DNA from: Paramecium tetraurelia
Lineage: Eukaryota; Ciliophora; Oligohymenophorea; Peniculida; Parameciidae
Assembly: GCF_000165425.1 (NCBI RefSeq)
Contig: NW_001799027.1
Location: forward strand, 63,924-127,923
Length of the DNA: 64,000 nucleotides
Direction: 5' to 3'
Of this stretch, positions 47,505 through 60,186 are shown in pieces (the first letter of the stretch is position 1; every line of letters begins with the position of its first letter). The notes beneath the pieces are model-generated. The model saw only the letters and a program-made list of their open reading frames with translations, did not search any database and was not told the origin of the DNA. Made by a program: the position numbers and the translations under genes.

Positions 47505-49547
47505 ATGGGCATTAAGATTCAATCTTAAACACCTCACTGGCCATAGTAGTAATAAATTCTATTGACATAGAATCAACACCACAATACTTTTGACATCTTG
47601 GTAGACGACGAATCCGAACACAAGTTCTGGACAAACAAGAGGAAATATCAATTCAAATGTCTTTTGAGAAGAATAGTCCTCATGCTCTACAACTCTGGTC
47701 CCGTTTATTTTACCTACTTGATTGTGAGTCTCTACATTTTTAAATTATTACGCAAGGTTGATACAGACAAGGCGTTTCGATAATAATACATGAAGTAATG
47801 TATTTATTTATTGCAATCAAGATAATACGTCTACGACTACATGCTCTGCATTTGCATAGTCTGCATTTACACAATCTTTCTATATGGACTGTTCAATCAT
47901 TCAGGTAACTCCAACTTCTAAATATGAAAGAATTGTCCGAAGTCAATCGAGAGTACTTTCATTGGGCAGTCAATTGTGTCTTGTTCATCATGTTGTATGC
48001 CATATTCATAACGCAAAAGGAATTGGTTAAAATTGAAGAAGTGGAAATCGAGAAAGCAGTAATCACTATTTCAAATTATCGTTTAGCAATAAATTAGGAC
48101 TCAAAAAGATAAGGAGCAGAGATATGTGTTTTCCTTCAACTTCTCCTTCCTATTCAGTCAGCAAAATTTCTACAACATCGGTCTTGGCAGAGCCCACATG
48201 GATTTCATCAAAGCTCAGGATTCCCAGGACAAGGACAATCTTAACACTATTCAATAATTCTCTAAATAAGTCGATCACATCATCGACAAAGAGAATCTAG
48301 ACCCAACCATGATTTACTTCAGCATGTGTTCTGATTTCATAAATAGTGAAATATAGGCATCCCCTATGGCAAAGAAGAGGAAATCTAAATTGGTAAAGGA
48401 AGTAGAGAAGGCTAAGTCTGTTTTGGATTATCTGCAGGATTTAGGATTTAATGGCAATCGGAGTGTATTCCAACACTTTCTCTTGCCACATTACATCTAC
48501 ACCAGAAAATTCCTAATCCCCGATTCTAATTTACAGATCATCGTGGTCATAACCTTAATCACTCTGAAGGTCTTAATACCGATATTCTTTTTGTTTTGGC
48601 CAATTCATCCTTACACTCTCATCTACTCAGTGATATTCATGGGATTCTACATGCATTTTCTATCCATTATCTTCCAATTAGTATTGAATGATGATCTGAA
48701 AACTAGAAACTACATTCTATAGGCTTTGAATAAGATTATCACTATAGACATGGACCAAGAAGACGCACTGCATGAATTAATAGACATTACTTGTTCACTC
48801 AGTCTTCAGAGTTGGAATCTGATGAGAACAGTTGTGATATACATTGAGAAGAAGAAGAAAATAGAGTACAATTATGTCTATGGTTTTCTTGCTCTTTATG
48901 GGGCTATGTGTTTCGGTGGATTTACATTGTGCAATTTTGAATTACCATTCATGCAAGCCATAAATTATTGCGATGACGATGTTCTTCTGTATAACATCCA
49001 TGCAGACATCGTATTATCTTTCATCATCTGTATGGGCAGGATCTACTAAGGCTCTAATTTCAATCAGACTTTTAGTGAAATAGATGCAGTAAACAATGAT
49101 AATTACATTAGAACATTCACAAACTCACTGCAATATATGAAGACTTATACACATTATTTGATTACTATTTTAAGAACAAGGATATAGTTGACAATAGAAT
49201 ATACAGACAAGTGATTGAATTGATTTACACATATTAAAAGAAGAAGATGCAAATGCCATTGCAAAGGAATATCAAAAATAAGGTAGATGTAATTGAGACT
49301 GAGGAAATGATCATAATGAGAGATAAGGTAGCTGAGATTAAAAGTTGTTTGGAGAAGATCTAGAGTAATGTAGAAAGGGATGTGAGGAAATGTCATGATA
49401 AATTCATTGGTATTTTCGATGCAAATTTCAAAAAACAAATGAGAATCATGATTTTTGTTATAATAACATTTGTACCATCCTTATCAACAAAGTAATATTA
49501 TAGTTATTTCTATTAGAGTGTACAAATATCTCAGTTAAATGATGTGA
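47505..49547 (+). CDS. Polytopic membrane protein of unknown function
   Basis: Predicted 637 residues with five introns (27, 26, 28, 23 and 25 nt). Hydrophobic helices include VLMLYNSGPVYFTYLIVSLY, YMLCICIVCIYTIFLYGLF, VNCVLFIMLYAIF, IIVVITLITLKVLIPIFFLF, LIYSVIFMGFYMHFLSIIFQ, YGFLALYGAMCFGGFTL, IVLSFIICMG and one close to the C-terminus (IMIFVIITFVPSL). Between them lies a polar loop with a coiled coil near residues 540-590. No channel, transporter or enzyme signature is recognised. Length and intron pattern suggest a bona fide gene. Confidence 0.72.
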
Positions 49548-49573
49548 TTTAAATTATTATAGCTATATAAATA

Positions 49574-50554
49574 TCAATATTTAATAATATTCCATAAGTC
49601 ACTTAGTTTAGCATCTTCAGGCAGTTTCTAAATGGCCAAGCCTAATTCTGGAGAATACACGATATCATTTTGAGTGTCATTGCTTTCATTAGCTCGATAT
49701 CTAGCAGCTTGATTGTACAGACTCTGCACGACTTATACTTTTTCCTCGAATTTCTGAACAGTAGGTTGAAGTTTCTCTTAAATTTCAATTCCATAAATGG
49801 GATTTTCAATATAGAATGAATGCAATTTAATACATTCCTTAATCATGCTATCAATTTCATTGTTTCTATAACCCACAAAGTATCCTCCAAATTCTTAATA
49901 GGTCTCAACTATCATGGTATAGAAACCTTTCGTAGTTTTCTTACTAATTTTCTTGACTGCAATCCAAGGAATGCTAATGTTAAACAGATCATTTGTGGCT
50001 GAATACCAAACAAATCGAACGTTGGTAAATATGAGAGTACCAGATACGTCCTATTGATCATTTGCCACACTGATTGTATTAATATATTGGTTGATTATCT
50101 ATTCTTTTTCTGAGAGATTGAGTTTCTTCTGAGAAATCATAGCGAATTGCACTTTGATTTCTCGATGTAATAAAGTTTGAGTGTATAGTCTGTAGATATT
50201 GACTAAGGACTCATAGAGTTTTTTGTCTGAACTATGGAAATTGAATTCATATTTTTATCCAGTAGCTAGTTTGGTTCGAAAGAGAGTTCCAAAAGTGCGA
50301 TTATTGTTAGTGACTTTCTGCTCGATGTGGAATATAGTGCCTAAGCCAATGCTGAGATTGACACTGCTATTACGTTCACTCCACCACAAGATCCTTACGT
50401 TGCTGATTATTAATCGACCGAGTTGATCGGGGTTTCCTTTGATGTCTTCAACATCTTACCACATGAACAGGGTTTTTTCACCTTTCAGCATGTTCAACTT
50501 GGAGACAGTAATGTCGAAATGGATACTGCGATCGTACAGAAATTCTTCACACAT
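49574..50554 (-). CDS. BBS5: BBS5, BBSome subunit
   Basis: A single-exon frame of 326 residues, close to the usual length of about 340. Two PH-like (DM16) repeats are visible: FLYDRSIHFDIT ... DVEDIKGNPDQLGRLIISNV RILWWSERNSSVNLSIGLG (first) and DVSGT... FTNVRFVWYSATNDLFNISI with FGGYFVGYRNNEID (second). BBS5 is the phosphoinositide-binding subunit of the BBSome, which carries membrane proteins in and out of cilia, fitting a heavily ciliated cell. No introns. The ATG sits 10 nt from the stop codon of TSR1 on the same strand, leaving almost no intergenic promoter. Confidence 0.94.
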
Positions 50555-50564
50555 AATAAATATT

Positions 50565-52701
50565 TCATATTTAAATATTCACAAATTTAGGATGTACTCT
50601 CTTATACAATTGGAGACTGACGACATCGTTGGGTTTGACGAAGTTATTGAACATGCATTTCATTAGACCATGTGTGCCTAAGGGTTCCAGGATATTTCCC
50701 TAAGAATAGATATGAATGAAGTACTCTCAATCCCAATTTCGTAGAGAGTTCAATAGGTTTGAAGAATTTGATATCATCTGGATTGAAGAACATCATTCTA
50801 ATGACAGCTTTCCTCTTGTTTATTTTGACTGGGTATCCAGTAAGTACAATTCTCTTCAGGATTACTTGGAAAGTGTCACATCTCTGAATGTCTCCGACTC
50901 CCATGATTTCACCGCCTCTGAAGTCAAAGTCATTTTACCAAAAGATGACAGGTTGTTGTGGGAATGAATTATAAAAATAGAAGGATGCCAGATAAAAGGT
51001 ATCATCCTTGATTTCCTTCACATATTTGGTTTTACTGCAATTCTAAATATGGGATGAGTATACTTACATTAAGAATACGAGAATAGATTGGATTGATGTG
51101 AGCTCTTCTGAATCCAATTTAAGCAAACACTTGATGTTTTGATTTGAGAACACAGTTATGCATCTAATGTCTATGGAATCTCACATGCATTTGTGTCATC
51201 TTCCTTTCGTGTTTCAACAACCCAGAAATAATATAAATCTTATTTGGTTGAGTCAGTCTTTGCACTATCAACTCAGGTACATTTTTCAATGTAATTTTGA
51301 TTCTCTATCCTGGCTTTATTTATTCACTCTATTTCATTTCCTCCAACACATCTGACTTAATCTTTTTCAGGAATCTGAAATTGTAGATTTTCTCAGCCTC
51401 ATCTGGTAAAAAGGTAAGTGGATCAAATTCACTAGTCCTAATGTTCTTCAAACCCTAATATTGATCATATCGTTCTCTCAATTTAACCTCCACTCCATAT
51501 TCAACTTCATCCTCATAATCCAAATCTTCAGTGTCTCTATGCACAATCTCAAATTGCTCTCTCTTCTTCTGAGCTTCCTCCTCAAACTCTTTGTCTAGAT
51601 CTTCATAACTAACATCACTCTCCTATTCAATCATTTATTCTTCCTCCTCCTGCAATTGCATTCCTGCTATGTCCTTCAACAAATCATCGCAATCTCCAAT
51701 ATCATGCTTTTTATCCCTGCAGATTGGATCCAGGGATTCTGGTTAGGCTGTTTCGAATACTTACTCAATCATCCCCAGTAACTCAATGCGTGCAATTTAG
51801 AAATCATCTACTCCTGTGATATGCACTAACTAATCTGCACTTAAGCCATTCTATCCTCTCCATGTACCTGTGATACTCAACTCTCCATTCACATAAGCCA
51901 AATCATCAGGCAACATGTATCCACGAATGTCTCTCCATTCTACTGGTTACTCATGTAACACAACTACACTCCTCATCAAAGTTGAACAATCGTCGACTAT
52001 ATGAGATCCAGGAAATTCACTCTCGAAGTATCTTGAGAACAACTTCCTAACTACACTCTTCTTGCTCTGACTTATTTCATCCAAATCCTATATGTAACAC
52101 ACCTATTAAACTAAACCTTGGGCTCTCAAATTGCTAAGCAACTTATATCCCTACTCATCAAATGCATTTGCATTGCTATGAGGATCCAAACTTATTGTGT
52201 TTGTATTGCAATCTCTGCAAGACAAAACTGGACATACTATGTCTGCCACTTTACATGCATCGAGTATTTACTCAGGATTCCTATCTAGGAATATAAATCT
52301 TAATGGCTATTTTATTAATTTCCCATTTGCCTCTACATTCAAAAAACAATCTTAAGTGCAATAGGAACTTATCCCCACTGATTATACATTGAGATGCTAC
52401 AGTAATTGAAATCTTTTTATAATCACATCTCATACTTTAATGCAGCTATGTTGGCTTATTAATTCATTGGAAACATGGCTATGATTTTTGTGTTCACTGC
52501 CTTAACAACTTTCACCTTCTACTCTTAATTCTTTGCTTATTTCTCAATCTGAATTTCCTATTGAGCATCCTTACTTTTCGTTTGTTTGATCTCTTGCTTC
52601 TTTATTTTCTTCTTCAATTTGCCCTCACTCCTCTACTTTGCTCGACGCTTCGATTCCCCCTTGAATGCCTTATTTCTCTACGATGGATGACCCTTAGGCA
52701 T
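50565..52701 (-). CDS. TSR1: TSR1, 40S ribosome biogenesis factor
   Basis: About 690 residues with several introns (one is 25 nt just before the last exon). The N-terminus is basic (MPKGHPSQRNKAFKGESKRR) and the first part matches the GTPase-like domain of BMS1/TSR1 but without a P-loop (VADIVCPVLSCRD, LRAQGLVQQVCYIQDLDEIS). Other family marks: SEFPGSHIVDD, LSITGTWRGQNGLSADQLVH, TSEFDPLTFLPDE, and near the end VILKRIVLTGYPVKINKRKA, IRMMFFNPDDIKFFKPIEL, ILEPLGTHGLMKCMFN and SLQLYKRVHPKF. TSR1 binds late pre-40S particles, the same complex served by RIO2 at 16437. Confidence 0.93.
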
Positions 52702-52786
52702 AATTAAAATGATTTAAAAATAATTAAATATTTAAACAAACAAATATGAAAATATATTTACAATCAATGAGATTATCAATTATAAT

Positions 52787-55009
52787 TCAATACACTAATT
52801 TATTGTCCACCCATCTCCCCTCCATCATCTTTCCATCCCTTCTGTAAAACACCCCTCTCCCGTTTATTAAGTCCCTCTCGAACTACCCTACAAATCTCTC
52901 CCCATTCGTTAAATGCAAACTTCCCTAACCCTCCTTGTTATCCATCCAAAAATTACCACTATATTTTATCCAATAACTAGAATTATCACTACAACTCTTA
53001 CTCCTCCACATAATCAAAGTCCCTATAATCAAAGGATTCCTCCAACATCTAAGGATGCTCATTATACAAAGTTCCAAAACCGTCAAATTGATCCTCGTTC
53101 CACTTCCCCTCATACGCAGGCTATCCTGTTCCGTAATATAATTTTCCTACGAATAAGAATAAACAATTACCTTCCCCATGCATTTTATTCTCTTTCCATT
53201 CTCCATCATACAAACCACCATCCTAATAATAAAATCTTCCTTATCCATGTCTCATCCCATTCATTTTCATACCCTCATAACGTGATCCATTTCCATAATG
53301 TTCCACTACGAACTCTGCCCCATCAGCTTTCTCAACTTTGATTTGAGACGTCTCACATGGCAAACTGAACTCTTTTGTTATCGTATTCTTAATCTACTAT
53401 GGTAAGTTGGTAGAGTCACTTAAAATTTTGGAGGATTCAAATTTTCCTTATCTCTGAGTATTTATATCTTCATCTTGTTAAGCGTCTATGTTCACATCAA
53501 ATTTGGAAGGTCTACTACACATTTCTGAATGGAAAATCTTGGATAAAGAATCACATTAATCTTATGATGCTGGAAATACTTAAATTGGGAGTATATTTGA
53601 CTCTGTTTATTAATTGACCTATGCAGATTTCGAATTCTTTTAATGCATCGATTACTTAGGAGGAAGAGAAATTTGTTGAATTGAATTTTTATTACTAAGG
53701 ATAGACTAATCAGTTGTTGTTGTTGTGGTTACTATTGCATTATTTTTATTATGTGTATATAGCTGATTGTTTTTATTTTAGTATTCATAATTCAGCTATC
53801 TCGAACTAGCATTTTAGCTTTGAGTTTTTTATTTTGGAAGTGACCTATCTCTTGTTTATAATTAGGCTTATTAGATTGGAATAGTATATTTATTGACTGG
53901 TGTTGAACTTCGTTATGAAGAATTTGTTTTGATAGTGTATTGATGAGCATATTCAATAGGTGATATAGCTTGAACTTGATTTATTCTCCTTGATTGATTA
54001 TTTTATGTATTATATGCAAATTCCAATTATAATGAGTTTGAATTAGGTTAATGAATTGTCTCCATCTACCCAATTGGCTAAGGTTGTATTATCTATCTTG
54101 GAACTACATTAGGTACTTGTTATTATGAGTAATATGAATTTCCTTATTAATTAATAATTTGTTCCATTTATATTAGATCAGGTCTTTAGTCTTCTTATAT
54201 AATGAGCATCATTGAAATAAAATTACAAAATTGTTATCCAAATCGAGTTCTTAATTTTTGGAGTTTTATAGTCAATTGGTCTTCCAAAAATTTGCCTTGG
54301 GTGTAATTGTAACAGTCACTATTTACTTGATTCAAGCTTAGGTGTAAGAAAAGCATCCCCAAAGTAAATAGATCACTTTTATATTGATTATGCTTAGGCC
54401 ACCAATTATTTGACCTAATTGTATTAACTAAAGTAGGGGACAAATAAATTGACTCCATGCAATTAGGATTCTGTAATATTTGAACATAATTAGTATTCTG
54501 TTGGAAATACTGAGGATCACTTACTTTCACAACCCCATTCATTAAGAATAAATACCTAAGTTATAAAGTATTATGCGAAATTTAATTTCTTTATAAGCAC
54601 GCTAAACCAGATATTGCTTGTTTCAGATAATCAATTAATTGAATTTCATTGATAGTCTGTACTCTGTCTAAATTGCTTTACGGATATTCAAATAGTAAAT
54701 TAACCTTGTAAAATTATCCACATAGTTATTGTTCAAATTCATAAAAGTAATTGCTGAGATTTAGAATATTAGGATGATTAATCTTTTGTCTGCTCTAAAA
54801 TTGATGAATAGTCTTCTTAAAATGATCTTCATCAGTAATATTGATGGCACGTAAGATTAATTATTAATGCGGATCATGTTTATGTTATAAGATCTTGCAT
54901 TCAGGGAAATCTGAAGATAATGGTATCAATCTTTACCATTATTGTGAACATTCAGCAAGGAATAATGCTCAAAGAGCTTGTTAATTGGCTTTGAATCGGC
55001 GGCTCCCAT
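52787..55009 (-). CDS. Pseudokinase fused to MORN repeats
   Basis: Predicted 713 residues with introns of 26, 24 and 31 nt. The N-terminus MGAADSKP could be myristoylated. Residues 20-290 follow a kinase fold: a lysine-type strand (LILRAINIT), INHPNILNLSNYFYE, LIDYLKQAISGLACLQ, and a C-lobe with LYLSP-type segment, LFTLGMLFLHL and the last helix ISMMLIIQEDQRPDLIQ. The catalytic loop reads ISHNTLQL in place of HRDLK-x2-N, and the metal motif is VSDPQ in place of DFG, so catalysis is unlikely. A linker of about 220 Gln/Asn/Ser-rich residues leads to about six MORN repeats (YEGMKMNGMRHGQGRF, YDGEWKENKMHGEGKLY, YEGKWNEDQFDGFGTLY). Reading TAA/TAG as Gln joins kinase and MORN parts in one frame with no stop. 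Confidence 0.75.
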
Positions 55010-55048
55010 TTGATTTTCAAAAAATAATTAACTGTCTATATATATTAA

Positions 55049-55634
55049 TCACTCATTTTAAGCAAGTCTATCTTGTGCTATCCTAAACAGTCTTTGGGCC
55101 AACTCAAAGTTTATTGCCTCTTCTTCTGGCAGGGTACGTAGACGCTACTCGAAATAAATAGAGTCAGCATCAAGATGTGGACGATCATAGTATTCCATCT
55201 CCTTCTCACTTAGTTTTCTATCCAATTCACTTTTCAAGATGTATGGTAAATTGTTCACTTCCTTTTGCACAACTGCCATAACTTCAGCGTGTTTATCGAG
55301 CCAATATTTTTCTTAGAGCATTCTCAAATACTTAATAAATAATCTGATCTTTTACATGTAATTCTGCATAGTTCTACATAACTTCATTCAGCTTCTTTTT
55401 ATCTTCCGGAGAGAGTTTGAATGTGAAACGATGTTTGTTACGATGATCTTCGTAGAATTTGGTAAATAATTTGATTCTCTTAGCATCTAGCCAAGGATGG
55501 ATAGACCCTTCTCCTGTAAACTCAGGGACATAAATATTTAATCCCCTGAAACGTCTCTTTTCCTTCCTAGCCAATAATTTTTGCTTAAATGTTTTGTGCA
55601 CCACAAAGGAGAATTTAGGCGTGAAAAATTACAT
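55049..55634 (-). CDS. Hypothetical charged protein, possibly organellar
   Basis: Predicted 186 residues with one 25-nt intron. A basic start (FFTPKFSFVVHKTFKQKLLA, RKEKRRFRGLNIYVP) resembles a mitochondrial presequence followed by a positively charged patch. The rest is helical and charged (IHPWLDAKRIKLFTKFYED, YWLDKHAEVMAVVQKEVNNL, SELDRKLSEKEMEYYDRPH). It could be a ciliate-specific subunit of a respiratory complex or a mitoribosomal protein, but I do not recognise any family. Only the gene model is supported. Confidence 0.6.
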
Positions 55635-55710
55635 AATTAATTTTTATTAATATTTGATTTCGAATCCATTTTGTTTGACTGATTAAATACAGAATTCAAA
55701 TATCGAATCA

Positions 55711-57759
55711 TCAAGCTAATTGCAATCTCTTGGATATTTGTTCATTCATTCTTTGCAATTGTTCACTCTTCACATAAAACGTACTCACTTTCTTATCGAA
55801 TTCCTGTTGTAACTATTTTATGTTGATGCAATTGTCATTCCTTTCTATTGAAGTAAGACCTGCAATATAATCCGTAATATCTTTAAGTTATTTCTTTAGA
55901 TTCTATCCAAACTGCTTTCTAAATTATGAATCCACAATCTTCTCACTCTCCAAAAACACATTGCATACATTGTTCACCTAAGCGAATTTATTACCTATTG
56001 CGTTGAAGAATCCCTTTACTTACTGCTCTGCACTTGTTATAAAGGCATTCACACCAGAATAATCCTACAACAGCAAATCTAGTTTCTGTTTCAATAGTGT
56101 TATCTCAGATTCTCGAATTGTTGTTATCATCTTTTAGATTTCGTAGATGTTCTTAATACTCTTTAACATCATTAAGGCCTTCTTCACAATTATCATTTCA
56201 TTCACCTACACCAGAGAACAAAGATCACTTAATAACAATTCCAGCATCTGGTATTTTGAATCGAAATCATTCTAACTAAAAATTTAATGTTAATATAAGT
56301 AAGCATCCTTCTAACCAATCACATACATTTTGTTTATCGTCTGTAAATTATTATTGCCAATCATACTGGACAAACAAACCAAACTTTCCAAAGATTTCCT
56401 TAACTAATCAGAGATCCTTGTAATCTAAGGTTTTTGTAAAAATTATAAATCATTGCATTCACTCTAAAATTTCTTCTACATCTCCATCAAACTATCCATT
56501 AATTGCAAGAGATCCTTTTCTAAATTTGACAACATAGTCTAATCTAAATTGATAACTCGATGCTTCTCAGGCTCTGCCAAGAATTCATCAAACAATTATG
56601 GCTCTTCCAATATTTATACAGGTAGTTCTATAGATTATCGATAATCATTTGATTTAAAAAAGAATGGGTTCGATTTAAACAACCAGAATGCATCCACTTT
56701 TTATAAATCTCTCTAAATCTGAGAACTCATGCCTTCGAGAGATATTAAAAAATGATCCAGTCTCTCTCGATCCTTCATCGGAAATGCAGTGTAAATACTC
56801 TTAACAGGAAAAAATTAACCGTACCTTTGAATAAGAGATCTCATCGGATGTTTGTAAAATACCTTTCTATTCTTACCTTGTTATTGCACTTCCAATAGAT
56901 TTCTGTAATCTTGATTGCCCCTCTCAAAATCTATGATCTTTTGATAAGCTAATGTGAATGTTGATATGAAGTTTTCCCTGTCTTCATTACTTTTGAATTA
57001 TTATAACAAATTTTTTAGTGAAATGTATTATTGCTACTTTTCTGCCACCTCTATAAACTCCTTATCCTTTGTGATTCTCTGTATTTTGCTTTGAGCCTAT
57101 TATCTATCAAAAGAGTCATCCAGAGTAAACTAAACCTTCTTTTAGATCTAATTTTTTTGTTGCTTTAATTCTTCGTTTTGGTTTGCCACTTCCTTATTAG
57201 TCGGTGACTGAATGACTTACTAGGATGTTATAGTCTCCTTTTGCTCAACTATATAGTAATCATTACCTTAAGCAGATTACCTCAACACCGAAGAAAAATA
57301 TTACTAAAAATATAATACACTATAACATACCATGTATTCTCTAAGATCTTCATAGAATTTCCTTGTAGTTTGTAAAATCGTAGTAAGTCGTTTTATATAC
57401 CTTTGTTATTTTAATAGTTGCGCCTTCATAATCTCGATTCTCCTCTGATGAAAATCATCATTAATTTCTTAAGGCTCTATTTGTAACTTCCCCTTCTTAA
57501 CATCGTTGGTGCTAAAAAACAAAGCTCTTGAATTTTTCATTGGAGGCCTGTCAAGAGATATAGCTATTTTGAATTCGTCTATTTATGCCAAATCAGTTTG
57601 CAGATCGACTAATTTATTTGTTAACTATTTGTTCTTTTTTTCTAAGTTTTTGATATGCTTATATCTAGAATCATTTATAGTGAATATATTCTTTGATTGT
57701 TTAGTCTCAAATGGTCTAGAACTCAAATATTCTTAACTACTGCTTGTTTATAATTTCAT
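55711..57759 (-). CDS. Coiled-coil protein of unknown function
   Basis: About 660 residues with at least two introns (a 27-nt one near 57330, another near 56300). The N-terminal 130 residues contain a coiled coil (HIKNLEKKNKQLTNKLVDLQ). A middle region of charged helices (FIEVAEKQQQYISLKNLLQQ) leads to a moderately conserved-looking part (YKHPMRSLIQRYGQFFPVKS, HFLISLEGMSSQIQRDLQKV) and a C-terminal helical half ending in NEQISKRLQLA. No membrane segment or enzyme motif. Function unknown. Confidence 0.65.
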
Positions 57760-57785
57760 ATATTAATATATATATATAATATATA

Positions 57786-60186
57786 TCATTTTTTGATACT
57801 TGGAAGCTTGAATTGCTTTTTAATATCACAAATACTCTTTGTGGTTGGAGTCTTGGATTTCAAGACTGGCTTTTTTGTAATTTAAGTACATTCTAATAAA
57901 GGACTCTTGGAATCAAAATCTACTGATTTCTTTATTATTAAGGTTGAAGCTCCATTTTAAATTTATTATCTTTTGAGCAAATTAGTTTAACTTTAATTGC
58001 TATTCTTGATTTTGCTCAGTGGATACTTTTTTTTGTATTTATTTAAGTAATCATTTAAGTCAATTTTATTTATTTCCAAATCATCCCTCTCTTAATCCAA
58101 CAACAATTGTCTTTACTTTTAATCATTCTTGAGGATGATTTCCTCTTTTTCCATCATCTCTTGGTCTCTCTTATTCATTAAATTTTCATCATTTGGCTTC
58201 AGTAATTCCTCTTTGGTTTACTGAATCATAAATTAAAAAGAACGAGATCCACTTAAAATACAATCCTATACAGCTTCATTGAACATATTTAAAATAGTTA
58301 AATCATCACTATCTATTTTTTTATATAATAATGGTAAAATCTACAATGATTATTAAGTGATACCTTTATTAATCTCATTCTGACATTTACAACTGGATCT
58401 TTTGAAAATATCAAAATATCAAAGAATTCATATTGTTTGAATAATTTCTTAGAAATGTATTCCGAAAATGATTCAACAATGTTGATAAAGGTGATTCGAT
58501 TACAGTAGCTATCAGACTTAAAATAAATTTCGAACAATTGATTAATCCAATCCTTCCTCTTTCTCAAATCTCCATACTGACTCAAGTATAAAGCGATATT
58601 ATCACAACACAATTTTTTAGTTTTTGGAATACCCTTAGCAATAACAGTAATCATCGCATTCATTAACATATTGACGTCACTAAAAATCTACTGGCATTTT
58701 TTTTGAATTGGTCAAGAAATTCTATTTAGAAATCCCAAAGATTTCGAGTAATTAGACTATTAAGTAATTCAAGTGCTGGTTGACCAAATTGCGGTTGTTA
58801 CTGACTAAGCATATTATGAACATAATACTTGTTTTTTGGAAGGAATTAATAATGGAGGCGAATCTCAATATCAGAATTTCCAATATTGTAACACTCTTTG
58901 ATTTCATGAAGTTCATAAACACCTAAAACAGTATCTCAGTATTCTCAGAAAGGAGTACAACTTCATGGAAACAATTGATTACGGTTCTTACAATAAACTC
59001 ATTGGTGTCATTGCAACATTGTAAATAAGATTCTTAGAAGTATTCAAATTTCTTAGCTGCCAAAGATAAAAGAGCAGGGAAATTACTTATAAAGTTGACT
59101 CTTACATCAATGTTCTTACTCTTAGCATATGACATATATATGTTAAGAAAGAGTGTGAATTACTGCTAATTCAAATGATCTTTTATCTATTTATTATTAA
59201 TGTAGATAATTACAAGATGAAATATACGTCCGCACATTTTGGACATTACCAATCTATTCTCCTCATTTTGACTTTGGATTGAATCAATAAACTATTTAGT
59301 GCATCTATTTTTAATCTCCTCTGCTGATAGGTTATTTGCAATTGTAAAAAATAGTTTCATACCTGAACTCCTCACAATTTAATCAGTATCATAAAATAGC
59401 TCCATTATTTTTTCCATTAAGTAACACTCTATTAAATCACTGGAAATCGATTAGCACACTTTAATCAACACATCATCAGCCATAATCAACCGGATTTCCT
59501 TATCATGATCTGAACATAAACTCCTAGCTCTATCAAGTATCGGACCTTTAATTTCATTTCCAAGAAGCTTATCTATTAAATTTACATTACTTAAGCCAAA
59601 GTGCCCATGAGTTTGGCAGAGCTTTAACGGGACATTGAAGGTTGGGAGCTATCTGTTAAAAGTAATATCAATTATTAGATTGGAATGAGGATATTGTTTA
59701 TGCCTATTGCTCTTAGGAGAGTATCCATTGTTAAGACCCATTCATTTAAGACTGGAAGCGACCAAATCTTCAATATTTGAGTTGTCAAATCGTAGATTTG
59801 TAATAACTCCTAATTTGAGAGGGAATTCTCTTTTATTAACTTCTAAAGAGATTTAGCTGCAATAATTTAATTGTCTTCTTCTTGTTATTAGATTTCTTCG
59901 CTTGAAATTGTAGAATTAATATATTTACATTATAACTTAAAAAAGAAATTCAAAAGCATTAGGTTCCTTTAAAATCTTGTGTAAATTAGAATAAATCTAG
60001 AGATAAATCACAATAATCTACAGCTTTCTTCTGCAATTGTTATCCCTTTGTTAAAATATAAATGGATCTTTAACATTCACTTAAATCTTCTTCCAAAGTC
60101 AACTTCTTCAACTCATCTTCACTCTAATATTTATGTAGAATATCTACTTTAGTACTAGTTTTATACTCCTGTTCAGGGAAAAACAT
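57786..60186 (-). CDS. HEAT-repeat protein, PP4R1/PP2A-A-like
   Basis: About 780 residues with at least one intron near 59930. Repeated paired helices with the HEAT pattern are visible: LLGNEIKGPILDRARSLCSD then DHDKEIRLIMADDVLIKVC; MELFYDTD..VRSSGMKLFF; NEENRLVMSKMCGRIFHLVI; IDVRVNFISNFPALLSLAAK; NEFIVRTVINCFHEVVLL; SKDPVVNVRMRLIKVSL. The order and spacing resemble the regulatory subunit 1 of protein phosphatase 4 and the PP2A scaffold. Such proteins hold a PP2A-type catalytic subunit. The C-terminal 150 residues are basic. HEAT repeats are clear; the phosphatase link is inference. Confidence 0.65.

Noticed and set aside
52913-53341. 142-codon plus-strand frame rich in Pro, Thr and His
   Set aside because: It is antisense to the MORN repeats, whose gga/ggg codons make the opposite strand free of stops.
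54234-54542. Stand-alone 102-residue protein ending at TAA
   Set aside because: The TAA is a glutamine codon here; the frame continues through the kinase C-lobe into the MORN part.
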